A stretch of 64,000 bases of DNA from Mycolicibacterium sp. HK-90 (GTDB lineage Bacteria; Actinomycetota; Actinomycetes; Mycobacteriales; Mycobacteriaceae). The translations under genes were made by a program, and so were the position numbers. Of this stretch, positions 47,044 to 56,990 are shown in pieces (position 1 is the first letter of the stretch; each line of letters starts with the position of its first letter). The notes beneath the pieces are model-generated. The model was not told where the DNA came from, searched no databases, and worked only from the letters and a program-made list of their open reading frames with translations. Location: positions 5,332,001 through 5,396,000 of the forward strand of contig NZ_CP129613.1 of the NCBI RefSeq assembly GCF_030486405.1. The letters run 5' to 3'.

Positions 47044-47549
47044 AGCGCACCCTGATGGCCCTGGCCCTCGTCGTTGTCCTGGCCATCGCCGGTACCGCAG
47101 TAGGGATCTGGCGGCTCAGCAGTGGCCACGACGATCAACTGCCGCAGATCAGCGCCTACTCCCACGGCCATCTGGTGCGGATCGGCCCGTTCCAGTACTG
47201 CGACGTGCTCAATCTCGACGACTGCCGGGAAACGCGCGACGCGGGTGAACTGCCGGTCACCGAGAAGAACCCCGTGCAGCTCTCGGTGCCCAGCTCGGTC
47301 AGCCGGGCGCCGTGGCGGCTGCTGCGGGTGTACGAAAACCCCATCGACACCACGGTCACCTACTACACGCCCAATTCCACACTGGCCGTGACCATCCCGA
47401 CCGTCGACCCCAACCGCGGCCGGCTCACCGGCCTGGCCGTGCAGCTGCTGACCCTGGTCCAGGACCAGAACGGCGAGCAGTTCGCTTTGCCGCACGCCGA
47501 ATGGTCGATCAGCACGGTCTGGCCGGAGGAAGCTGCACTAGCCCGCTGA
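47040..47549 (+). CDS. DUF2771 family, membrane-anchored or secreted protein
   Basis: A 169-residue protein with an N-terminal hydrophobic segment (TLMALALVVVLAIAGTAVGI) that acts as signal or anchor. The rest is beta-rich, with two nearby cysteines (CDVLNLDDC) that could form a disulfide outside the membrane. It matches DUF2771 (Rv0875c by position). The GTG overlaps the MFS stop, indicating coupling. Its 3' end overlaps the convergent GST-like gene by 12 bp. Function unknown. Confidence 0.82.
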   Translation: MKRTLMALALVVVLAIAGTAVGIWRLSSGHDDQLPQISAYSHGHLVRIGPFQYCDVLNLDDCRETRDAGELPVTEKNPVQLSVPSSVSRAPWRLLRVYENPIDTTVTYYTPNSTLAVTIPTVDPNRGRLTGLAVQLLTLVQDQNGEQFALPHAEWSISTVWPEEAALAR

Positions 47550-48554
47550 GTGCCCGGCCGGCACCCGCTCGCCCTCGCGCGTCGACCCCGGCGGTGTGCC
47601 GTCACCGAAAGGCCTGCCGCCCAAGGATTCCCGACCGTGTGGCGTCAACCAGTTGGCCAGGTCCGGACCCTTCGGCACGATCCGCGTCGGATTGATGTCC
47701 GAATGCACGATGTAGTAGTGCTGCTTGATCTGGACAAAGTCGACGGTGTCGCCGAAACCCGGGGTTTGAAACAGGTCCCGGGCATAGGCCCACAGCACGT
47801 CCATCTCGGCCAGCTTCGACCGGTTGCACTTGAAGTGGCCGTGATAGACCGGGTCGAACCGGGCCAGCGTGGTGAACAACCGGACATCGGCCTCGGTGAT
47901 GGTGTCGCCCACCAGATAACGCTGGGTGGCCAATCGTTCAGACAACCAGTCCAGCGCGGTGAACAAGCGGTCGTAGGCCTTGTCGTAGGCGTCCTGCGAG
48001 CCGGCGAAGCCGCAGCGGTACACACCGTTGTTCACCTCGGTGTAGACGCGCTTGGCCACTGAGTCGATCTCGTCGCGCAACGGCTCGGGATAGAGATCCG
48101 GCGCACCCTCGCGGTGGTACTCGGTCCATTCCGTGGAGAAGTCCAGCGTCATCTGCGCGAAGTCGTTGGTCACCACGGCACCCGTGGCGATCTCGACGAT
48201 CGCGGGCACGGTGATGCCCTTCGGGTAGTCGGGATCGCGTTTGAAATACGCGTCCTGCAACCGCGGGATACGCAACACCGGATCGAGCCCGTCGGGATCG
48301 AGATCGAACGTCCAGCTGCGCGCGTCATGCGTCGGTCCGCAAAAGCCAATGGACAGAGCATCTTCCAGACCCAGCAGCCGGCGCACGATGATGGTGCGGT
48401 TCGCCCACGGGCAGGCGCGCGCCACGATCAGCCGGTACCGGCCGGCCTCCACGGGAAAGCCGTCACTGCCGTCACGAGTGATGCGGGTGGTGATGTAGTT
48501 GGTGTCGCGATTGAACTCGCCGCTGCCGCTCGCGACGTAGGAACCTTGGGCCAT
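47538..48554 (-). CDS. Xi-class glutathione-transferase-like (quinone reductase) protein
   Basis: A 338-residue protein of the glutathionyl-hydroquinone reductase family (YqjG/ECM4-like). The thioredoxin-fold N-terminus has the catalytic motif ARACPWANRT, followed by the family segment HDARSWTFDLDPDGLDPVLR, TVPAIVEIATGAVVTNDF, and a helical C-terminal domain with YLVGDTITEADVRLFTTLAR and HGHFKCN. Mycobacteria make mycothiol, not glutathione, so it probably reduces mycothiolyl or similar quinone adducts; this is inference. It lies downstream of a hairpin that ends the cspB transcript. Confidence 0.85.
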   Translation of the reverse strand: MAQGSYVASGSGEFNRDTNYITTRITRDGSDGFPVEAGRYRLIVARACPWANRTIIVRRLLGLEDALSIGFCGPTHDARSWTFDLDPDGLDPVLRIPRLQDAYFKRDPDYPKGITVPAIVEIATGAVVTNDFAQMTLDFSTEWTEYHREGAPDLYPEPLRDEIDSVAKRVYTEVNNGVYRCGFAGSQDAYDKAYDRLFTALDWLSERLATQRYLVGDTITEADVRLFTTLARFDPVYHGHFKCNRSKLAEMDVLWAYARDLFQTPGFGDTVDFVQIKQHYYIVHSDINPTRIVPKGPDLANWLTPHGRESLGGRPFGDGTPPGSTREGERVPAGHSAG

Positions 48555-48579
48555 GGCCCCAGTCTCCCCGTCGAGAGTT

Positions 48580-48620
48580 GGCTTGTGTTCGAGAAATCAG
48601 TGGATTCTCGAACACAAGCC
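48580..48620 (-). terminator. Terminator hairpin after cspB
   Basis: A perfect 16-bp stem with arm GGCTTGTGTTCGAGAA (48580-48595) and a 9-base loop. It is extendable by three further pairs including one G-T. It begins 19 bases beyond the cspB stop on the minus strand and precedes the GST-like gene. No U-run follows, as is common in mycobacteria. Confidence 0.75.
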
Positions 48621-48639
48621 GACGTTGGGCGCGCCAGTG

Positions 48640-49050
48640 TCAGGCGTCGAGCTCCTGCGCGACGGCCTTGACCACCTCGGACACCCGGCGCGCGACCTTG
48701 CGATCGGGGTAACGGCCCTTGCGCAGCTCGGGCTGCACGATGTCCTCGAGCAGCGTGATCATGTCCGACACCATGCCGTGCAGTTCATCGGGAGTGTGCT
48801 TGTGCTCGGGACGTTCGGCCTCGCGCCGGGCCCGGCTCAGGCTCGGCGGCGGATCGATGAGTTTGAGGCTCAATGCCTGCGGACCACGCCGCCCCGCCGC
48901 CACGCCGAACTCGACGCGTTGACCGGCCTTGAGGCCCTCGACGCCCGCGGGCAGCGCCGAGGAACGCACGTACACGTCCTCGCCGTCCTCCTGGGACAAA
49001 AAGCCGAAGCCCTTTTCGGCGTCGTACCACTTAACCTTGCCGGTCGGCAC
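48640..49050 (-). CDS. cspB: Cold-shock domain protein CspB
   Basis: A 136-residue protein. Residues 1-67 are a cold-shock domain, with [20 protein letters not shown] carrying RNP1 (KGFGF) and VYVR as RNP2. It carries an additional ~70-residue helical tail ([20 protein letters not shown] and a basic end), as in the longer mycobacterial CspB. It binds single-stranded RNA/DNA as a chaperone. It starts at a GTG. A 10-bp hairpin lies ~48 bases upstream. Confidence 0.9.
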   Translation of the reverse strand: MPTGKVKWYDAEKGFGFLSQEDGEDVYVRSSALPAGVEGLKAGQRVEFGVAAGRRGPQALSLKLIDPPPSLSRARREAERPEHKHTPDELHGMVSDMITLLEDIVQPELRKGRYPDRKVARRVSEVVKAVAQELDA

Positions 49051-49097
49051 TGCTGCTCACCCGCTCGTCTTGTCAGAACTACCTACACACATAAAGT

Positions 49098-49124
49098 TCG
49101 CGTCCCGTCAGCGCCGGGACGCGA
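49098..49124. promoter_or_regulatory. Hairpin in divergent cspB / yccF leader region
   Basis: Perfect 10-bp arms TCGCGTCCCG and CGGGACGCGA with a 7-base loop. It sits in the 162-bp region between the divergent cspB and yccF-like genes. In the cspB mRNA it would be a 5' UTR stem; cold-shock messages are often controlled by leader structure. It could equally be a protein-binding site. Confidence 0.45.
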
Positions 49125-49212
49125 TGCAGCGATCTTACTCGGCCCTGCCCGGGTGATTCACCCCGATTACTCGGTAGGCTGGCAGCACTTCTGGAAGAGA
49201 GATGTGCCGGTA

Positions 49213-49605
49213 ATGCGAGTGGTACTCAATATCATCTGGTTGATCTTCGGCGGCCTGTGGTTGGCGCTGGGCTACCTGCTGGCCGCCGTGCTGTGCTTCA
49301 TCCTGATCATCACCATCCCGTTCGGGTTCGCCTCGCTGCGCATCGCCTCCTACGCCCTGTGGCCGTTCGGCCGCACGATCGTGGACAAACCCGGCACCCG
49401 GCCCGGCGCGCTGGTCGGCAACATCATCTGGATCGTCCTGTTCGGCTGGTGGCTGGCGCTCGGACACCTGGTGAGCGCGGTGGCCATGGCGGTCACCATC
49501 ATCGGAATCCCATTGGCGCTGGCCGATCTCAAGATGATCCCGGTCTCGCTGGTGCCGCTGGGCAAGGAGATCGTCCCGGTCGACTCGCTGAAGGTCCCGG
49601 CATGA
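49213..49605 (+). CDS. YccF domain membrane protein
   Basis: A 130-residue protein with two tandem YccF-type modules. Each has a hydrophobic stretch with the pattern NIIWLIFGGLWLALGYLLAA and NIIWIVLFGWWLALGHLVSA, followed by TIPFGFASLRIA or TIIGIPLALADLK. It is predicted to have four membrane segments. The ATG at 49213 follows GAGAGATG. Its TGA overlaps the moaA ATG (49602-49605), so a function connected with molybdopterin genes or simple coupling is possible. Confidence 0.85.
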   Translation: MRVVLNIIWLIFGGLWLALGYLLAAVLCFILIITIPFGFASLRIASYALWPFGRTIVDKPGTRPGALVGNIIWIVLFGWWLALGHLVSAVAMAVTIIGIPLALADLKMIPVSLVPLGKEIVPVDSLKVPA

Positions 49606-50690
49606 CGCTGACCCCACTCGGGTTGCCCTCCGTGAACCGATCCGGCGGACCGGCAGTTGGCGCCCCCGCCGATCCGGCGCCGACGAGCGGCCCGCTGGTG
49701 GACACCTATGGCCGGGTGGCCACCGACCTGCGCGTCTCACTGACCGACAAGTGCAATCTGCGTTGTACCTATTGCATGCCTGCCGACGGCCTGGACTGGT
49801 TGCCCGGCGAGGCCCTGCTGAGCACGGAGGAACTGAGCCGGCTGCTGCGCATCGCCGTCACCCGGCTGGGCATCACCAGCGTGCGGTTCACCGGTGGCGA
49901 GCCACTGGTCACCCGCCACCTGGAAGACGTGGTGGCCGCCGCGGCCGCCCTGCACCCGCGGCCCGAGATCACCCTGACCACCAACGGCATCGGGCTGGCC
50001 CGGCGCGCCGCGGGTCTCAAACAGGCCGGGCTGGACCGCATCAACGTGTCGCTGGACAGCGTCGACGCCACGCACTTCGCCCGGATCACTCGCCGCGACC
50101 GGCTGGCCGACGTGCTGGATGGCCTGGCGGCCGCCAAGGCGGCGGGGCTGGATCCGGTGAAGGTCAACGCGGTCCTCGATCCGGTGTCCGGCCTCGACGA
50201 CGCGGTCGAGCTCCTGCGGTACTGCCTGCACCACGGCTACCAGCTGCGCATCATCGAGCAGATGCCGCTGGACGCCGGACATACCTGGCAGCGTGGCGCA
50301 GTGATCGACGCCGATTCGATCCTGAGCACGCTGCGGCGGCACTTCGACCTGCGGCCCGATCCGAAACCGCGCGGCTCGGCGCCGGCCGAGCTGTGGCAGG
50401 TGGCCGCGTCCGATACCCATCCTGGCGGCACGGTCGGCGTCATCGCCTCGGTGTCGCACGCCTTCTGTTCGGCCTGTGACCGCACCCGGTTGACGGCCGA
50501 CGGCCAGATCCGCAGTTGCCTGTTCTCGACGGAAGAGAGCGACCTGCGCGCCCTGCTGCGCGGCGGCGCCGACGACGCGGCCGTCGAGGCGGCGTGGCGG
50601 ACGGCGATGTGGGCCAAGCCCGCCGGGCACGGCATCAACAACCCGGATTTCGTGCAGCCCGTGCGGCCGATGAGCGCGATCGGCGGATAG
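49602..50690 (+). CDS. moaA: GTP 3',8-cyclase MoaA
   Basis: A 362-residue radical SAM enzyme that starts molybdenum cofactor synthesis from GTP. The SAM-cluster cysteines are 51, 55 and 58 in DKCNLRCTYCMPADG. The C-terminal cluster cysteines are in FCSACDRTRLTADGQIRSC. The essential terminal Gly-Gly (SAIGG) is present. A ~30-residue Pro/Ala-rich leader precedes the domain, so the in-frame GTG at 49632 is a weaker alternative. The ATG overlaps the yccF stop. moaD begins at the base after its TAG. Confidence 0.95.
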   Translation: MTLTPLGLPSVNRSGGPAVGAPADPAPTSGPLVDTYGRVATDLRVSLTDKCNLRCTYCMPADGLDWLPGEALLSTEELSRLLRIAVTRLGITSVRFTGGEPLVTRHLEDVVAAAAALHPRPEITLTTNGIGLARRAAGLKQAGLDRINVSLDSVDATHFARITRRDRLADVLDGLAAAKAAGLDPVKVNAVLDPVSGLDDAVELLRYCLHHGYQLRIIEQMPLDAGHTWQRGAVIDADSILSTLRRHFDLRPDPKPRGSAPAELWQVAASDTHPGGTVGVIASVSHAFCSACDRTRLTADGQIRSCLFSTEESDLRALLRGGADDAAVEAAWRTAMWAKPAGHGINNPDFVQPVRPMSAIGG

Positions 50691-50954
50691 ATGACAGTCG
50701 ACACCATCGCCGTCACGATCCGTTATTTCGCCGCTGCGGCGGCGGCTGCCGGAGTTGATGCGGAAACGTTAGATATCGAAAAGGACACCTCGATCGCGAC
50801 GCTCGTCGAGCAACTCAGCGGTCGCGACGCGGAGCTCGCCCGAGTGCTAAAACGCTGCTCATACCTGTGCGACGGGGTGGCCGTCCGCGATATGGACAAG
50901 CGCGTATCAACGCCTCAGACCCTTGATGTGTTACCGCCCTTCGCCGGCGGCTAG
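50691..50954 (+). CDS. moaD: Molybdopterin synthase sulfur carrier MoaD
   Basis: An 87-residue ubiquitin-fold protein. The opening IAVTIRYFAAAAAAAGVDAE and the obligatory C-terminal Gly-Gly (LPPFAGG), which is adenylated and thiocarboxylated, identify MoaD. It works with MoaE, encoded 1.8 kb away on the other strand. Its start immediately follows the moaA stop. The Crp-like site begins at the base after its own stop codon. Confidence 0.9.
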   Translation: MTVDTIAVTIRYFAAAAAAAGVDAETLDIEKDTSIATLVEQLSGRDAELARVLKRCSYLCDGVAVRDMDKRVSTPQTLDVLPPFAGG

Positions 50955-50970
50955 CGTGATTTGCATCACA
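50955..50970. promoter_or_regulatory. Crp-type (cAMP receptor protein) binding site upstream of rpfA
   Basis: CGTGATTTGCATCACA is a near-perfect Crp palindrome: GTGA, six bases, TCAC. It starts at the base after the moaD stop codon. In M. tuberculosis rpfA is known to be regulated by the Crp protein (Rv3676) through such a site. Confidence 0.75.
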
Positions 50971-51046
50971 TAACGAAATGGTCACGAGCTGGCTACGACG
51001 GGGTGGAGCCCGGCGCTCACCTGCGACAACGCGCCAGCAACCTGCG

Positions 51047-51066
51047 CCTTTAAACAACTTTTAAGG
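51047..51066 (+). terminator. Weak hairpin between moaD and the rpfA leader
   Basis: CCTTTAAA and TTTTAAGG pair with one mismatch around a CAAC loop, followed by TTTG. It could end the moaA-moaD transcript. It is weak and could be chance. The region from 50971 to 51180 otherwise holds the rpfA promoter, not clearly identifiable. Confidence 0.3.
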
Positions 51067-51179
51067 TTTGCTCGGCGCGAAAACGCCCGAGGCCGCTAAA
51101 GATGACGCGATAGCGGGGAGCAGTTACCGTTCATTCCCAAGTCAACCGACCCTAATCAGTTGGCCTGCCCCACACCGAT

Positions 51180-52759
<1,580 letters not shown>

Positions 52760-52765
52760 GCCGGC

Positions 52766-53194
52766 TCAGGCCGAACCGACCCATTCGTCGGTGCCGTCGG
52801 AGAAGTACTGGTGCTTCCAGACCGGTAGCCGCTCTTTGACGGTGTCGACGAGACGGGCACAGGTTTCGAACGCCGCTCTGCGATGGTCCGCTGCCACAGC
52901 GGCCACCAGGGCGGCGTCGCCTATTTCCAGGGTTCCGATGCGATGGCTGACCGCGATGGCACGGACCCCGGCGGCCTCGGAAGCCACCTCGGCCGCCACC
53001 TTCTGCAAGGTCTGCAGCGCGTTGGGGTGTGCGGAGTAGTCCAGCCGGGTGACCGAACGGCCGGCGTCGTGATCACGCACCACCCCGGAGAATCCGACCA
53101 CCGCTCCGGCCGCCTCGTGAGCGACCAGCGCCTCGTACTCGGTCAGCGATATCGGTGTCTCGGTCAGTTCAACGCGCACAACGATGGCGCTCAT
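52766..53194 (-). CDS. moaE: Molybdopterin synthase large subunit MoaE
   Basis: A 142-residue enzyme subunit. Family segments are [60 protein letters not shown] and the catalytic-lysine region [20 protein letters not shown]. With MoaD it inserts sulfur into precursor Z. The ATG at 53194 is preferred: GAAGAGGAGA stands 6 bases before it. An upstream TTG in frame is not a better choice. It is joined to mog by a chain of three mini-ORFs and converges on rpfA. Confidence 0.93.
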   Translation of the reverse strand: MSAIVVRVELTETPISLTEYEALVAHEAAGAVVGFSGVVRDHDAGRSVTRLDYSAHPNALQTLQKVAAEVASEAAGVRAIAVSHRIGTLEIGDAALVAAVAADHRRAAFETCARLVDTVKERLPVWKHQYFSDGTDEWVGSA

Positions 53195-53284
53195 GTCAGT
53201 CTCCTCTTCGCGCAAGCGCTCATGTCAGTCTCCTCTTCGCGCAAGCGCTCATCGGGGCGTTCTCCTCTTCGCGCAAGCGCTCAT
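53191..53284 (-). repeat. Three tandem mini-ORFs between mog and moaE (MIRU-like)
   Basis: Reading on the minus strand, the mog stop overlaps an ATG (53284), giving [11 protein letters not shown] (to 53249). That stop overlaps a second ATG (53252), giving [10 protein letters not shown] (to 53220), and then a third identical one (53223 to 53191), whose stop overlaps the moaE ATG (53194). All four junctions are ATGA. Units are 32, 29 and 29 bp and each carries GCGAAGAGGAGA as ribosome site for the next. The layout is that of mycobacterial interspersed repetitive units (MIRUs). Confidence 0.9.
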
Positions 53285-53766
53285 CGGTTCGCCGGGTGGT
53301 CCTTCCCACCAAGTTGGTCCAACGCGTGCTCCAGCACGCCGGCCAGGACACCGAGACCGTCTTTGACGCCGCCGGGTGATCCGGGCAGGTTCACGATCAG
53401 GGTGCGTCCGGCGACGCCGCAGACACCGCGGGACAACACCGCAGTGGGCACCTTGTGCACTCCGGCCCGCCGGATGGCATCGGCCAGCCCGGGGATCTGA
53501 TAGTCGAGCACCGACATGGTCGCTTCCGGAGTGGCGTCGGAAGGCGAGATGCCGGTACCGCCGGAAGTGATGATGAGATCGACGTGCTCCGACAGGGCGG
53601 CGCGCAGGGCATCGCCGACCGCATGCCCGTCGGCGACCACCATCTGTTCGGTGACGTCATACCCACGGTCGGCGAGCCAGCCGACGATGAGGGGGCCGGT
53701 CCGGTCGTCGTACACCCCGGCAGCGGCACGGGTGGAGGCGATGATGACCCGCGCCGAACGCGTCAC
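53281..53766 (-). CDS. mog: Molybdopterin adenylyltransferase, Mog/MoaB
   Basis: A 161-residue MoCF-fold protein. It has the pattern [20 protein letters not shown], the [20 protein letters not shown] loop with the catalytic GGTG and D residues, and the end [16 protein letters not shown]. It adenylates molybdopterin before molybdate insertion. The GTG at 53766 overlaps the moaC stop (GTGA). Its own stop overlaps the first of three mini-ORFs leading to moaE. Confidence 0.92.
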   Translation of the reverse strand: MTRSARVIIASTRAAAGVYDDRTGPLIVGWLADRGYDVTEQMVVADGHAVGDALRAALSEHVDLIITSGGTGISPSDATPEATMSVLDYQIPGLADAIRRAGVHKVPTAVLSRGVCGVAGRTLIVNLPGSPGGVKDGLGVLAGVLEHALDQLGGKDHPANR

Positions 53767-54236
53767 TGTGCTGTTCTTTCCCACAATCCCGTTTTACCGC
53801 CTTCTTTGCGCATCACCTTGATGTCGTCGATGCGCGCGGCGGGGTCGACGGCCTTGATCATGTCGTACAGCGTCAGGGCGGCCACGCTCACCGCGGTCAA
53901 GGCTTCCATCTCGACCCCGGTGCGGTCGGTGCTGCGCACGGTGGCGGTGACGGCCACTGCAGCCTCGTGGACGTCGAAGTCCACGTCGACGCCCGTCAGC
54001 GCCAACTGGTGGCACAGCGGGATCAGCTCGGGAGTCCGCTTGGCCGCCATGATCCCGGCCACGCGCGCCGTCGCCAGGGCATCACCCTTGGGCAGCCCGC
54101 CCGACGCGATGAGGGCCACCACATCCGGGCGCGTGTGCAGCGTGCCGACGGCCACCGCAGTGCGCTTGGTGACGTTCTTGGCCGAGACGTCGACCATGTG
54201 GGCCGCGCCGGACTCGTCGAGGTGCGACAGTCCCAC
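53763..54236 (-). CDS. moaC: Cyclic pyranopterin monophosphate synthase MoaC
   Basis: A 157-residue enzyme that completes cPMP synthesis after MoaA. Motifs: [39 protein letters not shown] (with the catalytic histidine), and [20 protein letters not shown] with [20 protein letters not shown]. It starts at GTG 54236, two bases after the stop of the small gene before it, so a four-gene operon (small gene, moaC, mog, moaE) is likely. Confidence 0.94.
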   Translation of the reverse strand: MGLSHLDESGAAHMVDVSAKNVTKRTAVAVGTLHTRPDVVALIASGGLPKGDALATARVAGIMAAKRTPELIPLCHQLALTGVDVDFDVHEAAVAVTATVRSTDRTGVEMEALTAVSVAALTLYDMIKAVDPAARIDDIKVMRKEGGKTGLWERTAQ

Positions 54237-54238
54237 CG

Positions 54239-54436
54239 TTACCGGTTGACGACGGTGTCCGACTGGATGAAAGGCAGCTCTTCGGCCGGCAATGGAAAGG
54301 TCACATCGCCGAACGGGGACAGCGCACCGGTGCGGTCGGTGGCGAGCTCGCTCACGGCGTGGTCGTCGCCGTCGGAGAGCACTGGCCAGCCGTTGTCGAC
54401 GTAATGGTTCTTCTTCTTGTCAGCCACGCCCCACAT
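54239..54436 (-). CDS. Small conserved protein preceding moaC (Rv0863-like)
   Basis: A 65-residue protein (ATG 54436) or 62 residues from GTG 54427 ([20 protein letters not shown]). It is acidic, without signal or membrane segment, ending [12 protein letters not shown]. It occupies the position of Rv0863 in M. tuberculosis by memory. It is first gene of the moaC-mog-moaE operon, 73 bases from the divergent helicase-like gene. No function can be given. Confidence 0.7.
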   Translation of the reverse strand: MWGVADKKKNHYVDNGWPVLSDGDDHAVSELATDRTGALSPFGDVTFPLPAEELPFIQSDTVVNR

Positions 54437-54509
54437 TGTGGCAGGCCGCCGATCCGGTGGCGAGACCGGCGCGGCGGACCGCCCGAAGTAGCTTTACGCT
54501 GGTCAGGAT

Positions 54510-56765
54510 ATGACCGCCGCACAGACTCCCGGAATCCCGCTGGGTGCCTGGCTGTCCGACCTCGACGACAAGGCCCTGATCCGCCTGCTGGAGCTGCGGC
54601 CCGACCTGAGCCAGCCGCCCCCGGGGACCATCGCCGCGCTGGCCGCGCGGGCCACCTCACGGCAGTCGGTCAAGGCCGCCACGGACTCATTGGACTTCCT
54701 CCGACTGGCGGTTCTGGACGCCCTGCTGGTGCTGCACGCCGACACCCATGCCGTGACGGCGGGCCAGGTGAGCGACCTGCTCGGTGCCCGGGTCAGCCCC
54801 GATGACCTCGCCGCGGCGCTGGACGATCTGCGTGAGCGGGCACTGGTGTGGGGCGACGCGGCGGTGCGGGTCGCGCCGGAGGTCGCCTCCGGCCTGCCCT
54901 GGTTCGTCGGCCAGGCCGCCGTCGAGGTGAGCGAGCGCAGCGCGGACGAGATCGCCGACCTGCTCGCCGGGCTCGATGATGCCCAGAACGACCTGCTGGC
55001 CCGGCTGCTGGAGGGCTCGCCGGTGGGCCGCACCCGCGACGCCGCCCCCGACACCCCGCCGGACCGGCCGGTGCCGCGCCTGCTGGAAGCTGGGCTGCTG
55101 CGCCGGATCGACGCCGAGACGGTGATCCTGCCCCGGCTGGTCGGGCAGGCCATGCGCGGTGAGTCGCCCGGCCCGGTGGAACTGAGCGCACCGGTCCTGG
55201 AGACGACGTCGACGACACCGGCCGACGCGGACGCCGTCGCCGCAGGCGCCGCCATCGACCTGCTGCGCGAGATCGACCTGATCATCGAAACCCTCGGTGC
55301 CGCACCGGTTCCCGAGCTGCGCAACGGCGGGCTCGGGGTCCGCGACGTCAAACGGCTGGCCAAGTCGACGGGTATCGACGAGCCGCGGCTCGGCCTGCTG
55401 CTGGAGCTGGCCGCGGGCGCGGGCCTGATCGCCGCCGGAATGCCGGAGCCTGACCCGGGTGAGGGCACCGGACCCTACTGGGCGCCGACGGTGGCCGCCG
55501 ACCGGTTCATCGAATCCTCGACCGCGGTGCGCTGGCAACTGCTGGCCGCGACCTGGCTGGACCTGCCGGCCCGCCCGGCGCTGATCGGCAGCCGCGGTCC
55601 GGACAACAAACCTTTCGCCGCCCTGTCCGATTCGCTGTACTCGACGGCCGCCCCGCTGGATCGCCGGCTGTTGCTGAGCGTGCTTGCCGACTTGCCTCCC
55701 GGAACCGGGGTCGACGCCGACGAGGCCTCCCGGGCCATGATCTGGCGCCGGCCGCGCTGGGCGGTGCGCCTGCAACCGGCCACGGTCAGCGGGCTGCTCT
55801 CCGAGGCGCATGCCCTCGGCATGGCCGGACGCGGCGCGATCAGTTCGCCCGCCCGGCACATGCTGGCCGGCGATGCCGATGACGAGGTGCTGGCGGCGAT
55901 GTCCAAGGCGCTGCCCAAACCGCTCGATCACTTCCTGCTGCAGGCGGATCTCACCGTGATCGTGCCGGGCCCGCTGGAGCGGGATCTGGCCGAGCAACTG
56001 GCCGAGGTCGCCACCGTCGAATCGGCGGGCGCGGCGATGGTCTACCGGATCAGCGAACCGTCCATCCGGCGTGCGCTCGACGCCGGACGGACGGCCAGCG
56101 AGTTGCACACCCTGTTCGAGAAGCACTCGAAAACACCTGTGCCGCAGGGGTTGACGTATCTGATCGACGATGTCGCGCGTCGCCACGGTCAGTTGCGGGT
56201 CGGCATGGCCGCCTCATTCCTACGGTGCGAAGATCCCGCGCTGCTGGCGCAGGCTGTCGCCGCACCGGGGGCCGATCGCCTGGAACTGCGCACGCTCGCC
56301 CCGACCGTCGCGGTGTCACAAGCGCCGATCGCCGATGTGCTCACCGTGCTGCGCGAAGCCGGATTCGCCCCGGCCGCCGAGGATTCCACCGGCACCGTGG
56401 TGGACATCAGGGCCCGCGGCGCGCGCGTCGCCGCCCCGACCCGGCGGCGCATCTACCGGCCGCCCAGTCCGCCCACCGCGCAGACCCTCGGCGCGATCGT
56501 GGCGGTGCTGCGCAAGGTGGCCGCCGGCCCGTTCGCCAATGTCCGCCTGGACCCGGCCATGGCGATCACCCAATTGCAGGATGCCGCGCTCAACCAGACC
56601 TCGGTGGTGATCGGCTACGTCGATCCCGCGGGGGTGGCCACCCAGCGCGTCGTCTCCCCCATCAACGTGCGCGGCGGCCAGCTGACCGCGTTCGACCCGG
56701 CCGCTGGACGAGTACGGGAATTCGCGATCCATCGCGTGACATCGGTTGTGGCGGCCGACGATTGA
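54510..56765 (+). CDS. Helicase_C_3 domain protein (Rv0862c-like), XPB companion
   Basis: A 751-residue protein. The N-terminal half is built of helical, winged-helix-like modules (LRLAVLDALLVLHADTHAVT and repeats of this kind). The C-terminal ~300 residues match the Helicase_C_3 (XPB/Ssl2-like) domain: DHFLLQADLTVIVPGPLERD, VYRISEPSIRRALDAGRTAS and LTYLIDDVARRHGQLRVGMA. No Walker motif is present, so it is not a helicase by itself. In M. tuberculosis it neighbours the XPB gene (Rv0861c). Here 4.1 kb of foreign-looking DNA separates the two. Confidence 0.85.
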   Translation: MTAAQTPGIPLGAWLSDLDDKALIRLLELRPDLSQPPPGTIAALAARATSRQSVKAATDSLDFLRLAVLDALLVLHADTHAVTAGQVSDLLGARVSPDDLAAALDDLRERALVWGDAAVRVAPEVASGLPWFVGQAAVEVSERSADEIADLLAGLDDAQNDLLARLLEGSPVGRTRDAAPDTPPDRPVPRLLEAGLLRRIDAETVILPRLVGQAMRGESPGPVELSAPVLETTSTTPADADAVAAGAAIDLLREIDLIIETLGAAPVPELRNGGLGVRDVKRLAKSTGIDEPRLGLLLELAAGAGLIAAGMPEPDPGEGTGPYWAPTVAADRFIESSTAVRWQLLAATWLDLPARPALIGSRGPDNKPFAALSDSLYSTAAPLDRRLLLSVLADLPPGTGVDADEASRAMIWRRPRWAVRLQPATVSGLLSEAHALGMAGRGAISSPARHMLAGDADDEVLAAMSKALPKPLDHFLLQADLTVIVPGPLERDLAEQLAEVATVESAGAAMVYRISEPSIRRALDAGRTASELHTLFEKHSKTPVPQGLTYLIDDVARRHGQLRVGMAASFLRCEDPALLAQAVAAPGADRLELRTLAPTVAVSQAPIADVLTVLREAGFAPAAEDSTGTVVDIRARGARVAAPTRRRIYRPPSPPTAQTLGAIVAVLRKVAAGPFANVRLDPAMAITQLQDAALNQTSVVIGYVDPAGVATQRVVSPINVRGGQLTAFDPAAGRVREFAIHRVTSVVAADD

Positions 56766-56795
56766 GGTTCGTCGGCGAACGACCAACCATTCTGG

Positions 56796-56990
56796 TCAGT
56801 CGCCGTCGTCATCGTCGGTGCCGAAGATTCCGAAGTCGACGTGGATGGCGATCGGGCCGGTGGAGTCATGGGTGAGAAGCACGTTGAATGCGCCGTCGCC
56901 GTAGCCTGAGTGGCGGCATACGACATTGCGATTGCCCACGGCGATATTGCGTACAGCTCTGGCGATGGTTGGTGTAGCTCCGTTGTTCAT
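56796..56990 (-). CDS. Small protein of the toxin-immunity island, possibly DUF4241-related
   Basis: A 64-residue protein, MNNGATPTIARAVRNIAVGN, then CRHSGYGDGAFNVLLTHD and an acidic end DFGIFGTDDDDGD. The SGYGDGAF motif and following strands recall the C-terminal end of DUF4241 proteins; this is only a resemblance. Its ATG overlaps the stop of the preceding gene (ATGA at 56987-56990). It is the last gene of the island, 30 bases from the convergent Helicase_C_3 gene. A cytoplasmic, immunity-type role is inferred from context. Confidence 0.65.
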   Translation of the reverse strand: MNNGATPTIARAVRNIAVGNRNVVCRHSGYGDGAFNVLLTHDSTGPIAIHVDFGIFGTDDDDGD

